DNA of 64,000 nt from Acinetobacter sp. Marseille-Q1618 (GCF_902809855.1 NZ_CADDWJ010000001.1:744001-808000), one strand, 5' to 3'. Counted from the first letter of the stretch, positions 9,900 to 19,151 are shown. The notes: generated from the letters alone by a model not told the origin. Made by a program: numbers and translations.

Positions 9900-10229
9900 A
9901 TGAACATTAATATGCTCATGCAGCAAGCTCAACGCATGCAAAAAGAAATGGAAAACAATGTCAAAAAGGCAAAAGAAGAGCTAGCTCAAACTGAAGTTCA
10001 TGCCGAAGCAGGTGGTGGTTTAGTGAAAGTTACGATGACTTGTCGCAATGTAGTAAAACGCATTGAAATTAGTCCAGAATTATTACAAGACGATGCAGAC
10101 ATGATCGAAGACTTGATTGCTGCTGCGATCAACGATGCTGCACGCCAAGCAGAAACAGTATCAGAAGCAAAAATGAAAGAAGCAAATGCAGGCATGGGTT
10201 TACCTCCTGGTCTTGCAGGTATGTTCTAA
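9900..10229 (+). CDS. ybaB: YbaB/EbfC family nucleoid-associated protein
   Basis: A 109-residue protein with the YbaB/EbfC layout: an N-terminal helix rich in Gln/Met/Lys ([14 protein letters not shown]), the central [14 protein letters not shown] strand region, and a Met/Gly/Pro-rich C-terminus ending in GMF. Family members dimerise into a tweezer shape and bind DNA without strong sequence preference. It sits 14 bases before recR, the conserved ybaB-recR pairing. GGAG lies before the ATG. Confidence 0.93.
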   Translation: MNINMLMQQAQRMQKEMENNVKKAKEELAQTEVHAEAGGGLVKVTMTCRNVVKRIEISPELLQDDADMIEDLIAAAINDAARQAETVSEAKMKEANAGMGLPPGLAGMF

Positions 10230-10243
10230 GGATTGCGTAGTAG

Positions 10244-10840
10244 GTGTTTAGCAACCGTTTTGATCAGTTAGTACAAGCTTTAAGAATATTGCCAAGTGTT
10301 GGGCCAAAGTCAGCGCAACGCATGGCGTTACATTTGATTATGAAAAATAAAGAAGGTGCAATTGCTTTGGCACATGCTTTGAATGAAGCGACTTCTTATA
10401 TTCATGAGTGCAGCATTTGTCATTCTTTAACTGAAAATGAAATTTGTGATATTTGTCAGTCTACAGAACGTAATGATCAGATTTTATGTGTGGTCGAGTC
10501 ACCTGCAGATGTGATGGCAATTGAGCAAAGTGGTAGTTTTAAAGGTAAATATCACGTTCTAGGCGGACATTTATCGCCTTTAGATGGGATAGGTCCTGAA
10601 GAAATTGGCATTCCTTATCTTGTACAAAGGTTGTCCAATGGGCAGATTCAAGAAGTGATTTTAGCAACCAATGCTACTGTGGAAGGACAAGCCACTGCGC
10701 ATTATTTGGTAGAAGCAACTAAGCATTTGGGTATCCAAATGACAAGGATAGCTCAAGGTGTACCGCAAGGGGGAGAGCTTGAATATGTGGATAGTCATAC
10801 CCTAAGCCAAGCCGTTCATAATCGAATGCAAATGAAATAA
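10244..10840 (+). CDS. recR: Recombination mediator protein RecR
   Basis: A 198-residue RecR, which acts with RecO (and RecF) to load RecA onto gapped DNA. An N-terminal helix-hairpin-helix (LPSVGPKSAQRMALHL), a four-cysteine zinc finger (CSIC and CDIC, about residues 55-70) and a Toprim domain beginning ILCVVESPADVMAIE are visible. The start is a GTG with AAGG upstream. It is cotranscribed with ybaB and followed by a clear terminator. Confidence 0.95.
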   Translation: MFSNRFDQLVQALRILPSVGPKSAQRMALHLIMKNKEGAIALAHALNEATSYIHECSICHSLTENEICDICQSTERNDQILCVVESPADVMAIEQSGSFKGKYHVLGGHLSPLDGIGPEEIGIPYLVQRLSNGQIQEVILATNATVEGQATAHYLVEATKHLGIQMTRIAQGVPQGGELEYVDSHTLSQAVHNRMQMK

Positions 10841-10862
10841 GCACGCTCTGTGCTTATTTTTT
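10835..10862 (+). terminator. Terminator of ybaB-recR
   Basis: AAATAAGCAC (10835-10844) pairs with GTGCTTATTT (10850-10859), with a five-base loop and a run of T. It overlaps the recR stop codon. Confidence 0.9.
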
Positions 10863-11215
10863 GCTAGAACATCTGATGGGGCATTATCTTAAAAAGAGAT
10901 ATGGAAAAATAAATAGAATAATAAATTGAGCTTTCAGTGGCTTATTAGTCTAATATAAATGTTTACAAATGTTCGTCAGAATTATAATTTAAAAATTGCA
11001 TTTTTATGTCACGATGCCTATAAAGCGAGTTAAGGTGATTGTTTTTAAGTGATATTTGGATATAAATAGACTTATAGAATATTAAGTTTTAAAAACTATT
11101 GGTTAAATAGTTTTGTTGTACTGATATTGCTGAAAAATATAACTTTTGTTGTGAATTACTTTAAAAATATTATATTTATATTTTATATATTAAGGTAAAA
11201 TCAACGTTCATCTAA
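10863..11215. other. AT-rich intergenic region upstream of rnd
   Basis: About 350 bases without a credible gene or a strong hairpin. The last 60 bases are almost all A and T, as expected for an UP-element/promoter zone for rnd, but no single promoter can be assigned. Confidence 0.4.
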
Positions 11216-12376
11216 ATGCAACATTTGACGCAAACAGGCATGTTTCAATTTATTAATCAGCAAAACGAACTTGATCACGTTATTCACTTAATGCGTCAAA
11301 GTTCAATTTATGGGCTAGATACTGAGTTTATCAAAGTCGATACTTTATGGCCAAAACTCGGTGTATTTCAAATCAATGTCTGTGATCAAGTGTTTTTACT
11401 CGATGGCACCACACTGGATTTGTCTGCATTTTGGGCATCTATTTACCAAGCAGAGCAAAATGTTTTTCATGCTTGTAGTGAAGATATTGATCTGATTTAT
11501 CATTATTCACAAAAAAGTTGTTTGGAAAATGTCTTTGACACGCAAGTGGCAATGTCTTTTTTAGGACATGGTTTACAAGTTAGTTATCAGTCTGCTTTGA
11601 AAACAGTTTTGGATATTGAAATTGATAAAGATCAAACGCGTTCAGATTGGTTGGCACGCCCATTAAGCTGTAAACAAATGAATTATGCTGCCAATGATGT
11701 TCTATATATCATGCAGTTAGCGACAGATTTAAAAAAACAATTAAACGATAAAAGTCTTTATCAATGTGTAGTGGAAGATTGTAACCATTTAACTTTTGAA
11801 ATCGCACAAGAAACACCGAAAGACAAACTTTATAGTGATATTGGTAATTATCGTCATTCACGTAAACAATTGATGCAATTACAACAATTAAGCTTATGGC
11901 GCGAGGAATTAGCAAAAGCACTGAACCAACCGCGTAGTTTTATTTTGAAAAACTCAACCATGAATGATCTGGTTGAAAAAAATCCAAAGAATAACTTTCA
12001 GTTATCACAAGCAAAAGATATTCGTCCTCACATTGTGCGTGAACATGGGAAGACTATTTTAGATTTATTGAAATTTTTGCCAAATGTAGAGGAGTGGCCT
12101 TTACGTATTGCACGACCGATCAAACATTCTTCGCAAGAAATCTCACAGGCGATGGATGATTTGATTTTAAATACAAGCATTGAAATGGACATTCCAAAAG
12201 AAGTCCTTATGCGTAAAAAGTGGCTGAATGCGTTATGTCAGCATGTGGTTTTTCAACGTGATGAGCAGGATTTACCTCGTTATTTGTTGGGTTGGCGTTA
12301 TGAGGTATTGACTCAGCCATTACTTAAAATATTGTCCAAAGATAAACAATATTTAACGACTCAAATGGAAGTGTAG
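11216..12376 (+). CDS. rnd: Ribonuclease D
   Basis: A 386-residue 3'-5' exoribonuclease of the DEDD family that trims tRNA and other small RNA 3' ends. ExoI motif DTEFIKVDTLWPKLG (Asp and Glu ligands), ExoII HACSEDIDLIY and ExoIII YAANDVLYIMQL are present in order in the first 170 residues, followed by an HRDC-type helical region from about residue 205. The start chosen lacks a good ribosome-binding site; an ATG eight codons later (MFQFINQQ) is an alternative. Confidence 0.92.
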   Translation: MQHLTQTGMFQFINQQNELDHVIHLMRQSSIYGLDTEFIKVDTLWPKLGVFQINVCDQVFLLDGTTLDLSAFWASIYQAEQNVFHACSEDIDLIYHYSQKSCLENVFDTQVAMSFLGHGLQVSYQSALKTVLDIEIDKDQTRSDWLARPLSCKQMNYAANDVLYIMQLATDLKKQLNDKSLYQCVVEDCNHLTFEIAQETPKDKLYSDIGNYRHSRKQLMQLQQLSLWREELAKALNQPRSFILKNSTMNDLVEKNPKNNFQLSQAKDIRPHIVREHGKTILDLLKFLPNVEEWPLRIARPIKHSSQEISQAMDDLILNTSIEMDIPKEVLMRKKWLNALCQHVVFQRDEQDLPRYLLGWRYEVLTQPLLKILSKDKQYLTTQMEV

Positions 12377-12511
12377 AATTTTCTTAAATAAAAGATGCAA
12401 AATTGGATTGGTTAAAGAATTTACAAACAGCATAAAATAACGACTGATGCGTTAACAAACGCTAATGTATCCATTGTTTTTTTCATGTATGCTGTCGCTT
12501 GAGTTTTAGTT

Positions 12512-12832
12512 ATGCCGTTGAATAAAATGCATTGTGATATTTATAAGTCGAGCAAAAAAGATGAAATGTATCTTTATGTGGCTCGTCCGAATCATTCAAA
12601 TGAAGCTGAAAACACAGATCCATTAGAGGTTTTGTCTGAAGCTTTGCGTGTTGCATTTGGTCGTGCAACGCATGTGATGCATTTGGAATTAAGTGAATCT
12701 CGTAAACTCGCACGCGTGAATGTTTTGCATGTGATGGATTCATTACAAACCAAAGGCTACTTTATTCAAATGCCGCCAGAGGGGTTAATTAATCCAAATG
12801 CGGTAGAACCAGAGGGACTGCGTGGTGCTTGA
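12512..12832 (+). CDS. YcgL domain-containing protein
   Basis: A 106-residue YcgL-family protein, a small gammaproteobacterial family of unknown biochemical role. The motif [19 protein letters not shown] at the N-terminus and [10 protein letters not shown] near the end are diagnostic. Translation could begin at the ATG at 12512 or the one at 12527. The stop overlaps the start of the next gene by 11 bases, indicating translational coupling. Confidence 0.85.
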   Translation: MPLNKMHCDIYKSSKKDEMYLYVARPNHSNEAENTDPLEVLSEALRVAFGRATHVMHLELSESRKLARVNVLHVMDSLQTKGYFIQMPPEGLINPNAVEPEGLRGA

Positions 12833-13241
12833 ACAGTTATCAGGAATATGGGCAAATTTCCTCAACCTATTTGATTCTATACCAGAAGACAATATTGCGA
12901 TCACCGTCTATATTCTTGGAACACTGATTATTTTAAGGTGTTGGTATTCGATTGCAAAACGATTACCTTCGCCAGTCGGTGGGATTACATGGATTATTGT
13001 ATTTGCAATCATTGCAACCCCGACAATTTCAGAAGGACCTAACTCTGCGATTGCACCAGCATTTTTTGGATTGTTATTTGGTATTTTAACCAAAGATTCT
13101 CCATTGATTTGGTCAAATGCAGCATTGATTACTTTTGTGATCGGTATTGGCTTGGTTGTTGGCTTTTTTTGGTCGAAATACAAAGCAAATAAAAATTCAG
13201 TGCAAAAACCAACTGCGACTAAAAATATTTCGCCACTTTAA
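12822..13241 (+). CDS. Small integral membrane protein of unknown function
   Basis: A 139-residue protein with about four predicted membrane helices (roughly residues 27-44, 54-68, 76-92 and 99-118) and a Lys/Thr-rich polar C-terminus. The GTG start overlaps the ycgL-like gene. It precedes the MoxR ATPase gene by 20 bases, so it may be the first membrane component of that unit. No family was recognised. Confidence 0.7.
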   Translation: MVLEQLSGIWANFLNLFDSIPEDNIAITVYILGTLIILRCWYSIAKRLPSPVGGITWIIVFAIIATPTISEGPNSAIAPAFFGLLFGILTKDSPLIWSNAALITFVIGIGLVVGFFWSKYKANKNSVQKPTATKNISPL

Positions 13242-13261
13242 ATAAAAAATAAAGGTTAATT

Positions 13262-14113
13262 ATGTCTGTTGAAGCTCAACAATTTACAGGTACAGCGCAG
13301 TATATCGCGACTGATAGTTTAAAACTTGCGGTAAAGGCTGCACGTGCGCTACAAAAACCACTTTTGGTCAAAGGTGAGCCGGGTACAGGTAAGACTTTGC
13401 TTGCTGAACAAGTTGCTGAAAGTTTAGGTCTTAAACTCATCACTTGGCATATTAAATCAACTACCAAAGCCCAACAAGGTTTATACGAATATGATGCGGT
13501 ATCACGTTTACGTGATAGTCAGTTGGGTGATGACCGTGTTTATGACATTAAAAACTACATTAAACCGGGTAAGCTGTGGGAAGCTTTTACCAGTGAAGAA
13601 CGCTGTGTTTTATTGATTGATGAAATTGATAAAGCAGATATTGAATTTCCAAATGATTTGTTGCATGAACTCGACAAAATGTCATTTTTTGTCTATGAAA
13701 CAGGCGAAACCATTACTGCAACACAACGCCCAATTGTGATTATTACCTCAAATAATGAAAAAGAACTTCCTGATGCGTTCTTGCGTCGTTGTTTCTTTCA
13801 TTATATTGAGTTCCCTGATGAAGCCACCATGCGTGAAATTATTGCAGTGCATTTCCCTAAAATTTCATCGACTTTGGTTTCTGAAGCATTACAAGTTTTC
13901 TTTAAACTTCGTCAAGTACCTGGTTTGAAAAAACCACCTTCAACTTCGGAACTGATTGATTGGTTAAGTTTATTGATGGCTGATGATATGCCTGAAGATA
14001 TTTTGCGTAATCATGATAAGTCCAAAGCAATACCGCCTTTGTATGGTGCGTTGATCAAAAACGAGCAAGATGTGCAATTGCTTGAGCGTTTAGCCTTTAT
14101 GTCACGTCGTTAA
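13262..14113 (+). CDS. MoxR-family AAA+ ATPase
   Basis: A 283-residue AAA+ ATPase. Walker A is GEPGTGKTLLAEQ near residue 38, Walker B is VLLIDEIDKAD near 117, sensor 1 is IITSNNEKELPDAFLRRC. MoxR proteins act as chaperone-like ATPases that insert cofactors or activate partners, normally together with a VWA protein. The next gene, 15 bases downstream, is such a VWA protein, so the two very likely form a complex. AAGG precedes the ATG. Confidence 0.92.
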   Translation: MSVEAQQFTGTAQYIATDSLKLAVKAARALQKPLLVKGEPGTGKTLLAEQVAESLGLKLITWHIKSTTKAQQGLYEYDAVSRLRDSQLGDDRVYDIKNYIKPGKLWEAFTSEERCVLLIDEIDKADIEFPNDLLHELDKMSFFVYETGETITATQRPIVIITSNNEKELPDAFLRRCFFHYIEFPDEATMREIIAVHFPKISSTLVSEALQVFFKLRQVPGLKKPPSTSELIDWLSLLMADDMPEDILRNHDKSKAIPPLYGALIKNEQDVQLLERLAFMSRR

Positions 14114-14128
14114 TAGGGGGATCGCCAG

Positions 14129-15316
14129 ATGTTTGTGCGATTGTTTTATACCCTTAGAAAATATGGCATACCTGTTTCAACACGTGAGTTGATTGATTTA
14201 AATCAAGCTGTTGCAGCAGGTTTGGTATTTGCAAGCCAAGAAGATTTTTATCAACTTGTAAAAACAGTCATGGTCAAAGATGAGCGATTCTTTGATAAAT
14301 ATGACCGTGCCATGAAAGATTATTTTGAGGGTATTCAGACTTTTGATGTGGATGATTTACTGAGTAAAGTTCAAAAGTTACCCAAAGATTGGTTTGATTT
14401 AGAGTTACTGGAAAAGCATTTAACCCCTGAACAGCGTGCCGAGTTAATGAAAGCAGGTTCGCTGGAAGAATTGATGAAAATGTTGGGAGAGCGCTTGCGT
14501 GAACAACATAAAAAACATCAAGGTGGCAATCGCATGATTGGTACAGGGGGAACATCGCCATTTGGTGCATTCGGAGATCATCCTGAAGGTGTGCGTATCG
14601 GTGGACCAAGTCGTAAAAACTCTGCAGTGAAAGTCTGGGAGCAACGTAAATATCAAAACCTAGATGATGAGCAAATATTAGGAACTCGACAAATGCAAAT
14701 GGCATTGCGTCGATTGCGTAAGTTTGCTCGACAAGGTGCTGCTGAAGAACTGGATATTCAAGGTACGATTTACGAAACTGCAAAGCAGGGTATTTTAGAT
14801 GTACAGATGGTGCCTGAACGCCGTAACCGCATCAAAGTTCTTATGTTGTTTGATGTTGGTGGCTCAATGGATGCACACATTGCCCAATGCGAAAAACTGT
14901 TTAGTGCTGCGAAAACTGAGTTTAAAACTTTAGAATACTTTTATTTTCATAACTGCTTATATGACTATGTTTGGAAAGATAATTTCCGCCGTTCATCTAC
15001 CCGCATGAATACGTGGGATTTGTTAAATACTTATGGTAAAGATTATCGGGTCATTGTTGTCGGTGATGCGAGTATGGCACCTTATGAGTTAAGATCAGTC
15101 GGTGGCTCAGTTGAATACATGAATGATGAAGCTGGCGAAGTTTGGCTACGCCGTCTGCGCAATCATTTTGAAAAAACAGCGTGGTTAAACCCAGAACAAG
15201 AAAATTATTGGCATTACACCCAAACCATCGGTTTAATTAAACAAATTTTTGAAGATCATATGTATCCAATGACGCTAAAAGGGATTGAAGATTTGACTAA
15301 ATACTTATCCCGTTAG
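14129..15316 (+). CDS. VWA domain-containing protein, CoxE-like
   Basis: A 395-residue partner of the MoxR ATPase. The C-terminal half is a VWA domain whose metal-ion site reads LMLFDVGGSMD, with glycine where the usual second position of D-x-S-x-S has serine; this is common in CoxE-type proteins. The N-terminal half is helical and charged, with a Gly-rich linker near residue 130-155. In characterised systems such pairs remodel or activate metalloenzymes; the client is unknown. GGGGAT precedes the ATG. Confidence 0.88.
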   Translation: MFVRLFYTLRKYGIPVSTRELIDLNQAVAAGLVFASQEDFYQLVKTVMVKDERFFDKYDRAMKDYFEGIQTFDVDDLLSKVQKLPKDWFDLELLEKHLTPEQRAELMKAGSLEELMKMLGERLREQHKKHQGGNRMIGTGGTSPFGAFGDHPEGVRIGGPSRKNSAVKVWEQRKYQNLDDEQILGTRQMQMALRRLRKFARQGAAEELDIQGTIYETAKQGILDVQMVPERRNRIKVLMLFDVGGSMDAHIAQCEKLFSAAKTEFKTLEYFYFHNCLYDYVWKDNFRRSSTRMNTWDLLNTYGKDYRVIVVGDASMAPYELRSVGGSVEYMNDEAGEVWLRRLRNHFEKTAWLNPEQENYWHYTQTIGLIKQIFEDHMYPMTLKGIEDLTKYLSR

Positions 15317-15376
15317 ACTGGAAAAATATTTATAATTTTGATTTAGTTTAAACACTTATGTGATCAGAGGAATAAG

Positions 15377-16585
15377 ATGACACATCAAATTAATGGTATT
15401 GCCTTACCCAATGAAAATGGTTTTTTTGGTGAATATGGCGGTCAATTTATTCCACCACATCTAAAACAAGCAATGGATGAAATCAATGTGGCATACGAAG
15501 AAATTCGTCACACTGAGGAATTTCAAAATGAGCTTGCTGATTTATTTGCACATTATGTGGGTCGTCCAAGTCCATTATTTCATGCAAAGCGCTTATCTGA
15601 GCAACTGGGTGGCGCACAAATTTATTTAAAACGTGAAGATTTAAACCATACTGGTGCGCATAAAATTAACCATTGTTTGGGTGAAGCTTTACTTGCCAAA
15701 TATATGGGTAAAACCAAAGTCATCGCTGAAACGGGTGCAGGGCAACATGGCGTAGCGCTTGCAACAGCATGTGCGTTGGTTGGGATTCCATGTGAAATTC
15801 ATATGGGGCAAGTGGATATCGAAAAAGAACATCCTAATGTTGTAAAAATGAAAATTTTGGGTGCAAATCTAATCTCTGTGACACGTGGTACTGCAACTTT
15901 AAAAGATGCTGTAGATAGTGCTTTTGAAGAATATTTAAAAGACCCGAAAAACTTTATTTATGCGATTGGTTCTGTGGTAGGTCCACATCCATTTCCTAAA
16001 ATGGTGCGTGACTTCCAATCCATCATTGGTGATGAAATTAAAATTCAGACCAATCAACGTTTTGGTACAAATCCTGACTATGTTGTGGCGTGTGTAGGCG
16101 GTGGCTCAAATGCGATGGGCGCATTTACTGCATTTTTAAATGAAGAAAATGTCAAGCTTGTCGGTGTTGAACCTGCTGGACATGGTTTGGACACGGATCA
16201 ACATTCAGCAACATTAACTTTAGGCAAGCCAAGTCAGCTACATGGTATGGCATGCTATGTACTTGAGGATGAAAATGGTGAACCTTTGCCAGTACATTCG
16301 ATTGCTTCAGGATTGGATTATCCTGGTGTGGGACCACAACATAGCTTCTTAAAGGATTTGGGGCGTGTTGAATATTCAACAGCAACAGATCAAGAATGTT
16401 TAGATGCTTTTATGACTCTGTCACGTGTTGAAGGGATTGTTCCTGCATTAGAAAGCTCTCACGCAGTCGCTTGGGCAATTCGTGAAGCTGCTAAACTACC
16501 AAAAGATACAAAAATTGTTGTAAATCTTTCAGGTCGTGGCGATAAAGATTCTGATTTTGTTGCAGAAAAATTAGGATTGAACTGA
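15377..16585 (+). CDS. trpB: Tryptophan synthase beta subunit (trpB), not adjacent to trpA
   Basis: A 402-residue PLP enzyme of the TrpB family that joins indole and serine to make tryptophan. PLP lysine is in [18 protein letters not shown], the catalytic-glutamate segment is [13 protein letters not shown], the phosphate loop is [12 protein letters not shown], and [11 protein letters not shown] and SGRGDKD are conserved. The communication-domain segment reads [13 protein letters not shown] where typical TrpB has a D-V-E-R-Q type sequence. No trpA or trpF is beside it, so this could be a stand-alone beta subunit or a paralog. AGAGGAA precedes the ATG, and it has its own terminator. Confidence 0.85.
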   Translation: MTHQINGIALPNENGFFGEYGGQFIPPHLKQAMDEINVAYEEIRHTEEFQNELADLFAHYVGRPSPLFHAKRLSEQLGGAQIYLKREDLNHTGAHKINHCLGEALLAKYMGKTKVIAETGAGQHGVALATACALVGIPCEIHMGQVDIEKEHPNVVKMKILGANLISVTRGTATLKDAVDSAFEEYLKDPKNFIYAIGSVVGPHPFPKMVRDFQSIIGDEIKIQTNQRFGTNPDYVVACVGGGSNAMGAFTAFLNEENVKLVGVEPAGHGLDTDQHSATLTLGKPSQLHGMACYVLEDENGEPLPVHSIASGLDYPGVGPQHSFLKDLGRVEYSTATDQECLDAFMTLSRVEGIVPALESSHAVAWAIREAAKLPKDTKIVVNLSGRGDKDSDFVAEKLGLN

Positions 16586-16599
16586 TTTTTATATAAGTT

Positions 16600-16625
16600 A
16601 AAACCTAGCTTCGGCTAGGTTTTTT
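16600..16625. terminator. Terminator between trpB and the CBS gene (probably bidirectional)
   Basis: AAAACCTAGC (16600-16609), a TTCG tetraloop, then GCTAGGTTTT (16614-16623) and further T. The two convergent genes both end here, and both strands present a T run. Confidence 0.92.
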
Positions 16626-16665
16626 ATGCAAACTTTAATTGGTCTCAATATATTTATTTAGAATA

Positions 16666-17097
16666 CTAACCAGAAATATATTGTTTTAACTGTTCGATCA
16701 GTTGACGTTGATCTTCCATAGCTGCTTTAACAAGGTCACCGATGGACACAAAACCGATTAATGCTTCATTTTCAATCACAGGTAAATGACGTAAGTGACG
16801 ATCTGTCATTAACCCCAAGCATTCCTCTACAGTATTGTTACGTGTAACAGAAATAACTTTTAGTGTCATGATCTCTGCAACAGTGGTGTGATCAGAAGTA
16901 CGTTGCATCAGTGCAATTTTACGTGTGTAATCACGCTCAGATAAAATTCCAACAACTTTTTCATCCTGAGTGACCACTAACGCACCAATACCTTTGTTTG
17001 CCATGATCGTGATCGCTTCAAGAACGGTATGTTCAGGTGAAACCGTAAAGATTTCTTGTCCAATTTTATTGTGAATGACTTGAGCAACGGTGGTCAT
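16666..17097 (-). CDS. CBS domain-pair protein
   Basis: A 143-residue protein made almost entirely of two CBS motifs (about residues 8-62 and 72-130), with no additional catalytic domain. GIGALVVTQDEKVVGILSERDYTRK is split across the first CBS unit, and RHLPVIENEALIGFVSIGDLV belongs to the second. Stand-alone CBS pairs bind adenine nucleotides such as AMP, ATP or NADH and act as energy sensors. The partner is unknown. A long perfect inverted repeat lies in its leader (17122-17161). Confidence 0.88.
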   Translation of the reverse strand: MTTVAQVIHNKIGQEIFTVSPEHTVLEAITIMANKGIGALVVTQDEKVVGILSERDYTRKIALMQRTSDHTTVAEIMTLKVISVTRNNTVEECLGLMTDRHLRHLPVIENEALIGFVSIGDLVKAAMEDQRQLIEQLKQYISG

Positions 17098-17121
17098 AAT
17101 TATTGTTCCTTTCGATTTTTA

Positions 17122-17161
17122 TTGCATTCTTTTAACTTAGCTCTATTTTAAAAGAATGCAA
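17122..17161. promoter_or_regulatory. Perfect 14-bp inverted repeat upstream of the CBS gene
   Basis: Arms 17122-17135 and 17148-17161 are exact reverse complements with a 12-base spacer. There is no T run on either side, so it is not a standard terminator. It sits 25 bases before the CBS start codon and could be an operator or a leader hairpin. Confidence 0.6.
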
Positions 17162-17288
17162 ATACTTTCGTATGACAATTTCAGGAAAAAACAATGTTTT
17201 GTTTAATCTTTCATCAGAAATATTTGAATTTTCTGATAAATGGTAAAATTATAACTTTAAGCCTAGATAAAAGTCTTAAAATTTAAGT

Positions 17289-17666
17289 TTAAATTGCTTG
17301 AAACTGCACCGAATTATTAAAGAAAAAATGGTGCATTTGTGTCGTAGATAATTTGAACTTACGACCTGAAGAATTAAATAAAGCAGGCTTTACATTTAAA
17401 CGGGTTAAGGTTGGAAGTAGAGCATCTTGAAAGTCTTTAGGTGTAATTCTCTTTGGGGTATATTGTGGCCAATGTAAGCTAGCATATTGATATGCTTGCA
17501 AAGAATTAAGCCAAAATGGAAAATAAACATCATTTTTATCGGTTTTCATTGCCCAACCTTGATGGTATAAGCCCCATAAAACACCGCAGTACATTAAAGA
17601 TTTTAAAATGGAAAGTTTAATAATAAGTTCTTTAGAAATTGGTTGAAGATGAATGTATTTTTTCAT
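17289..17666 (-). CDS. DUF2750-like protein
   Basis: A 125-residue protein whose central part (GWAMKTDKNDVYFPFWLN, then a Trp-x-x-Tyr segment and ITPKDFQDALLPTLTRLN) follows the DUF2750 pattern, a small family of unknown function. The N-terminus, about residues 1-35, is basic and then hydrophobic and is unusual for the family. The stop lies in a stretch without a clear terminator. Probably monocistronic. Confidence 0.65.
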   Translation of the reverse strand: MKKYIHLQPISKELIIKLSILKSLMYCGVLWGLYHQGWAMKTDKNDVYFPFWLNSLQAYQYASLHWPQYTPKRITPKDFQDALLPTLTRLNVKPALFNSSGRKFKLSTTQMHHFFFNNSVQFQAI

Positions 17667-17761
17667 GATTAAGCAATCGAATTTGATTCCCTGCTATTGT
17701 AAGCGATTCGGCAATTTTTTTGATGAAAGCTTGATGTTAATTCGTAAATAAATATGAACAG

Positions 17762-17789
17762 AAAAAGGGTGGCATTAAAAAACGCCACC
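17762..17789 (-). terminator. Terminator of the Sel1-like gene
   Basis: On the minus strand GGTGGC (17789-17784) pairs with GCCACC (17773-17768), with a ten-base T-rich loop and a run of five T. Confidence 0.85.
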
Positions 17790-17803
17790 TAAGTGACGTT
17801 TGA

Positions 17804-18037
17804 TTATGCTTGCATCGTGGCCATTTTTTGCCAGTATTGCGCTTTTAATGAGTCACGTTCTACACGGAAACCTTGATAATAAAGTTCTGCTAAGAACATT
17901 GCTGCTTTACCATGACCTGCTTTTGCTGCATCTTCTAACTGTTTAACTGCATCTATAAAATTCATTTCAGAATGAATTGTATTTACCGCACTTGCATAAA
18001 CATGCTCTAAGTCATGTTGAGAGATTTGATGAATCAT
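17804..18037 (-). CDS. Small Sel1-repeat-like protein
   Basis: A 77-residue protein with a single Sel1/TPR-type helical repeat: QLEDAAKAGHGKAAMFLAELY then GFRVERDSLKAQYW, the alanine-glycine helix-turn-helix pattern of Sel1. The ATG at 18037 follows AAGGAG by seven bases, which rules out an upstream in-frame ATG. One repeat alone suggests a protein-interaction module. It has its own terminator and no obvious partner. Confidence 0.7.
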   Translation of the reverse strand: MIHQISQHDLEHVYASAVNTIHSEMNFIDAVKQLEDAAKAGHGKAAMFLAELYYQGFRVERDSLKAQYWQKMATMQA

Positions 18038-18267
18038 ATATAACTCCTTATTGTAATTATGATCATTTTTCAAGACCTCCCTTGAGGTCTTTTTACTTAA
18101 TGCTACTAATCTAATCTATCTATATTAAACTAATATTACAATTTACTTAACTTGTCAACTATTTTTATACAAACAGATTGAATGATTTATGATTACATGA
18201 TTAAACATTAATCAAAACTAATTTTTATTAAAATCTATATGAGGAAAAGACTAAAAGGAGAACAAAG

Positions 18268-18627
18268 ATGACAAAAACAATCGATGGTTTTAATTTTGAT
18301 GTACCTCCAGCTGAGTCTCAAATAGTTGCACTTGCTCAGTATCACCGCAAACAATTGGACGATGCAATTTTTCACCAAGAGATTCATCTGGGTGATTTTT
18401 GCTTGGCACAACGAAAGCGTATTTACGATTATACACGAAATTTGGAGCCTTTGCAAAAAGCAGGATTCTATCGTGTTTACGATGGCGAGTTACGTCGTTT
18501 GGCAGACGATGATGACTTGCATCCAGCAGATGCAGAAGCTGGTGTCAGTATTTTCGCAGTGTTCTTAGCTTTGGCGATTATTGCACTGATTTTATACTTT
18601 GCCGTTATTCGTTCAGTTTTAAGCTAA
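18268..18627 (+). CDS. Hypothetical protein with C-terminal membrane anchor
   Basis: A 119-residue protein of no recognised family. About residues 1-90 are soluble, charged and rich in Gln/Asp (including a DDDDLHPADAEAG acidic run). A single strongly hydrophobic helix follows (about 92-115), giving a tail-anchored topology. A strong AAAGGAG stands before the ATG, so it is clearly translated. It is followed by a small hairpin. Confidence 0.7.
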   Translation: MTKTIDGFNFDVPPAESQIVALAQYHRKQLDDAIFHQEIHLGDFCLAQRKRIYDYTRNLEPLQKAGFYRVYDGELRRLADDDDLHPADAEAGVSIFAVFLALAIIALILYFAVIRSVLS

Positions 18628-18676
18628 AGAAAGAATGCTTAGTTGAGAATTACTTATAAATTTATCTCTTATCACA

Positions 18677-18712
18677 GAGGATTATTCAGCTTTAATAGGT
18701 TTAATAATCCTC
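18677..18712 (+). terminator. Possible terminator after the tail-anchored protein gene
   Basis: GAGGATTATT (18677-18686) pairs perfectly with AATAATCCTC (18703-18712). The following sequence is AT-rich but has no long T run. Confidence 0.55.
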
Positions 18713-18749
18713 AAATTTATATACATTTAGCTGAAATACTATATTTTTA

Positions 18750-18787
18750 AAGCTTTCGAGCTTAAACTACCTATATATTCGAGGTAG
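18750..18787 (+). promoter_or_regulatory. Leader hairpins, one covering the ribosome-binding site of the next gene
   Basis: AAGCT-TTCG-AGCTT (18750-18763) forms a tetraloop hairpin. CTACCT (18767-18772) can pair with AGGTAG (18782-18787), which contains the Shine-Dalgarno of the gene starting at 18791. Confidence 0.4.
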
Positions 18788-18790
18788 TAC

Positions 18791-19114
18791 ATGCTCATAT
18801 CAAAAGATCAATTTTTAAAATTTAAGTCTAAAATGACTTTGGAGTCTGTTTTGAAAATGGGGATCATACTGATCGTGATCTTTATTTTATGGGTTGCAAG
18901 TTTTGCATTGTTTCGCCCGATCAGTATTGAAAAATATCAACATGTTAGCCAATTGTCACTCCAAGCAACTTATCCGCATACACAAGCATTTGCCCAGCAT
19001 TTACAAGCGCAGCCACAAATTTTAACGCATGAGTATTTGAGGTTAATGCGAGCGTATGCCTATGAAGCTAAGCATGTTAAAGAATATCCAGCAATGGCAA
19101 TTGAAGATGAATAG
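18791..19114 (+). CDS. Small single-span membrane protein of unknown function
   Basis: A 107-residue protein with one hydrophobic helix (about residues 20-42), a short basic cytoplasmic N-terminus and a polar C-terminal part rich in Gln, His and Tyr that probably faces the periplasm. GAGG lies six bases before the ATG. It is convergent with the M16 peptidase gene. No family was recognised. Confidence 0.65.
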   Translation: MLISKDQFLKFKSKMTLESVLKMGIILIVIFILWVASFALFRPISIEKYQHVSQLSLQATYPHTQAFAQHLQAQPQILTHEYLRLMRAYAYEAKHVKEYPAMAIEDE

Positions 19115-19151
19115 GCATGGACTAATTTTTGATTAAGTTTGTACAGTTACT

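Noticed and set aside
14274..14783. A 169-residue minus-strand frame opposite the VWA gene
   Set aside because: It is a shadow of the plus-strand VWA gene, which has clear family motifs and a good ribosome-binding site.
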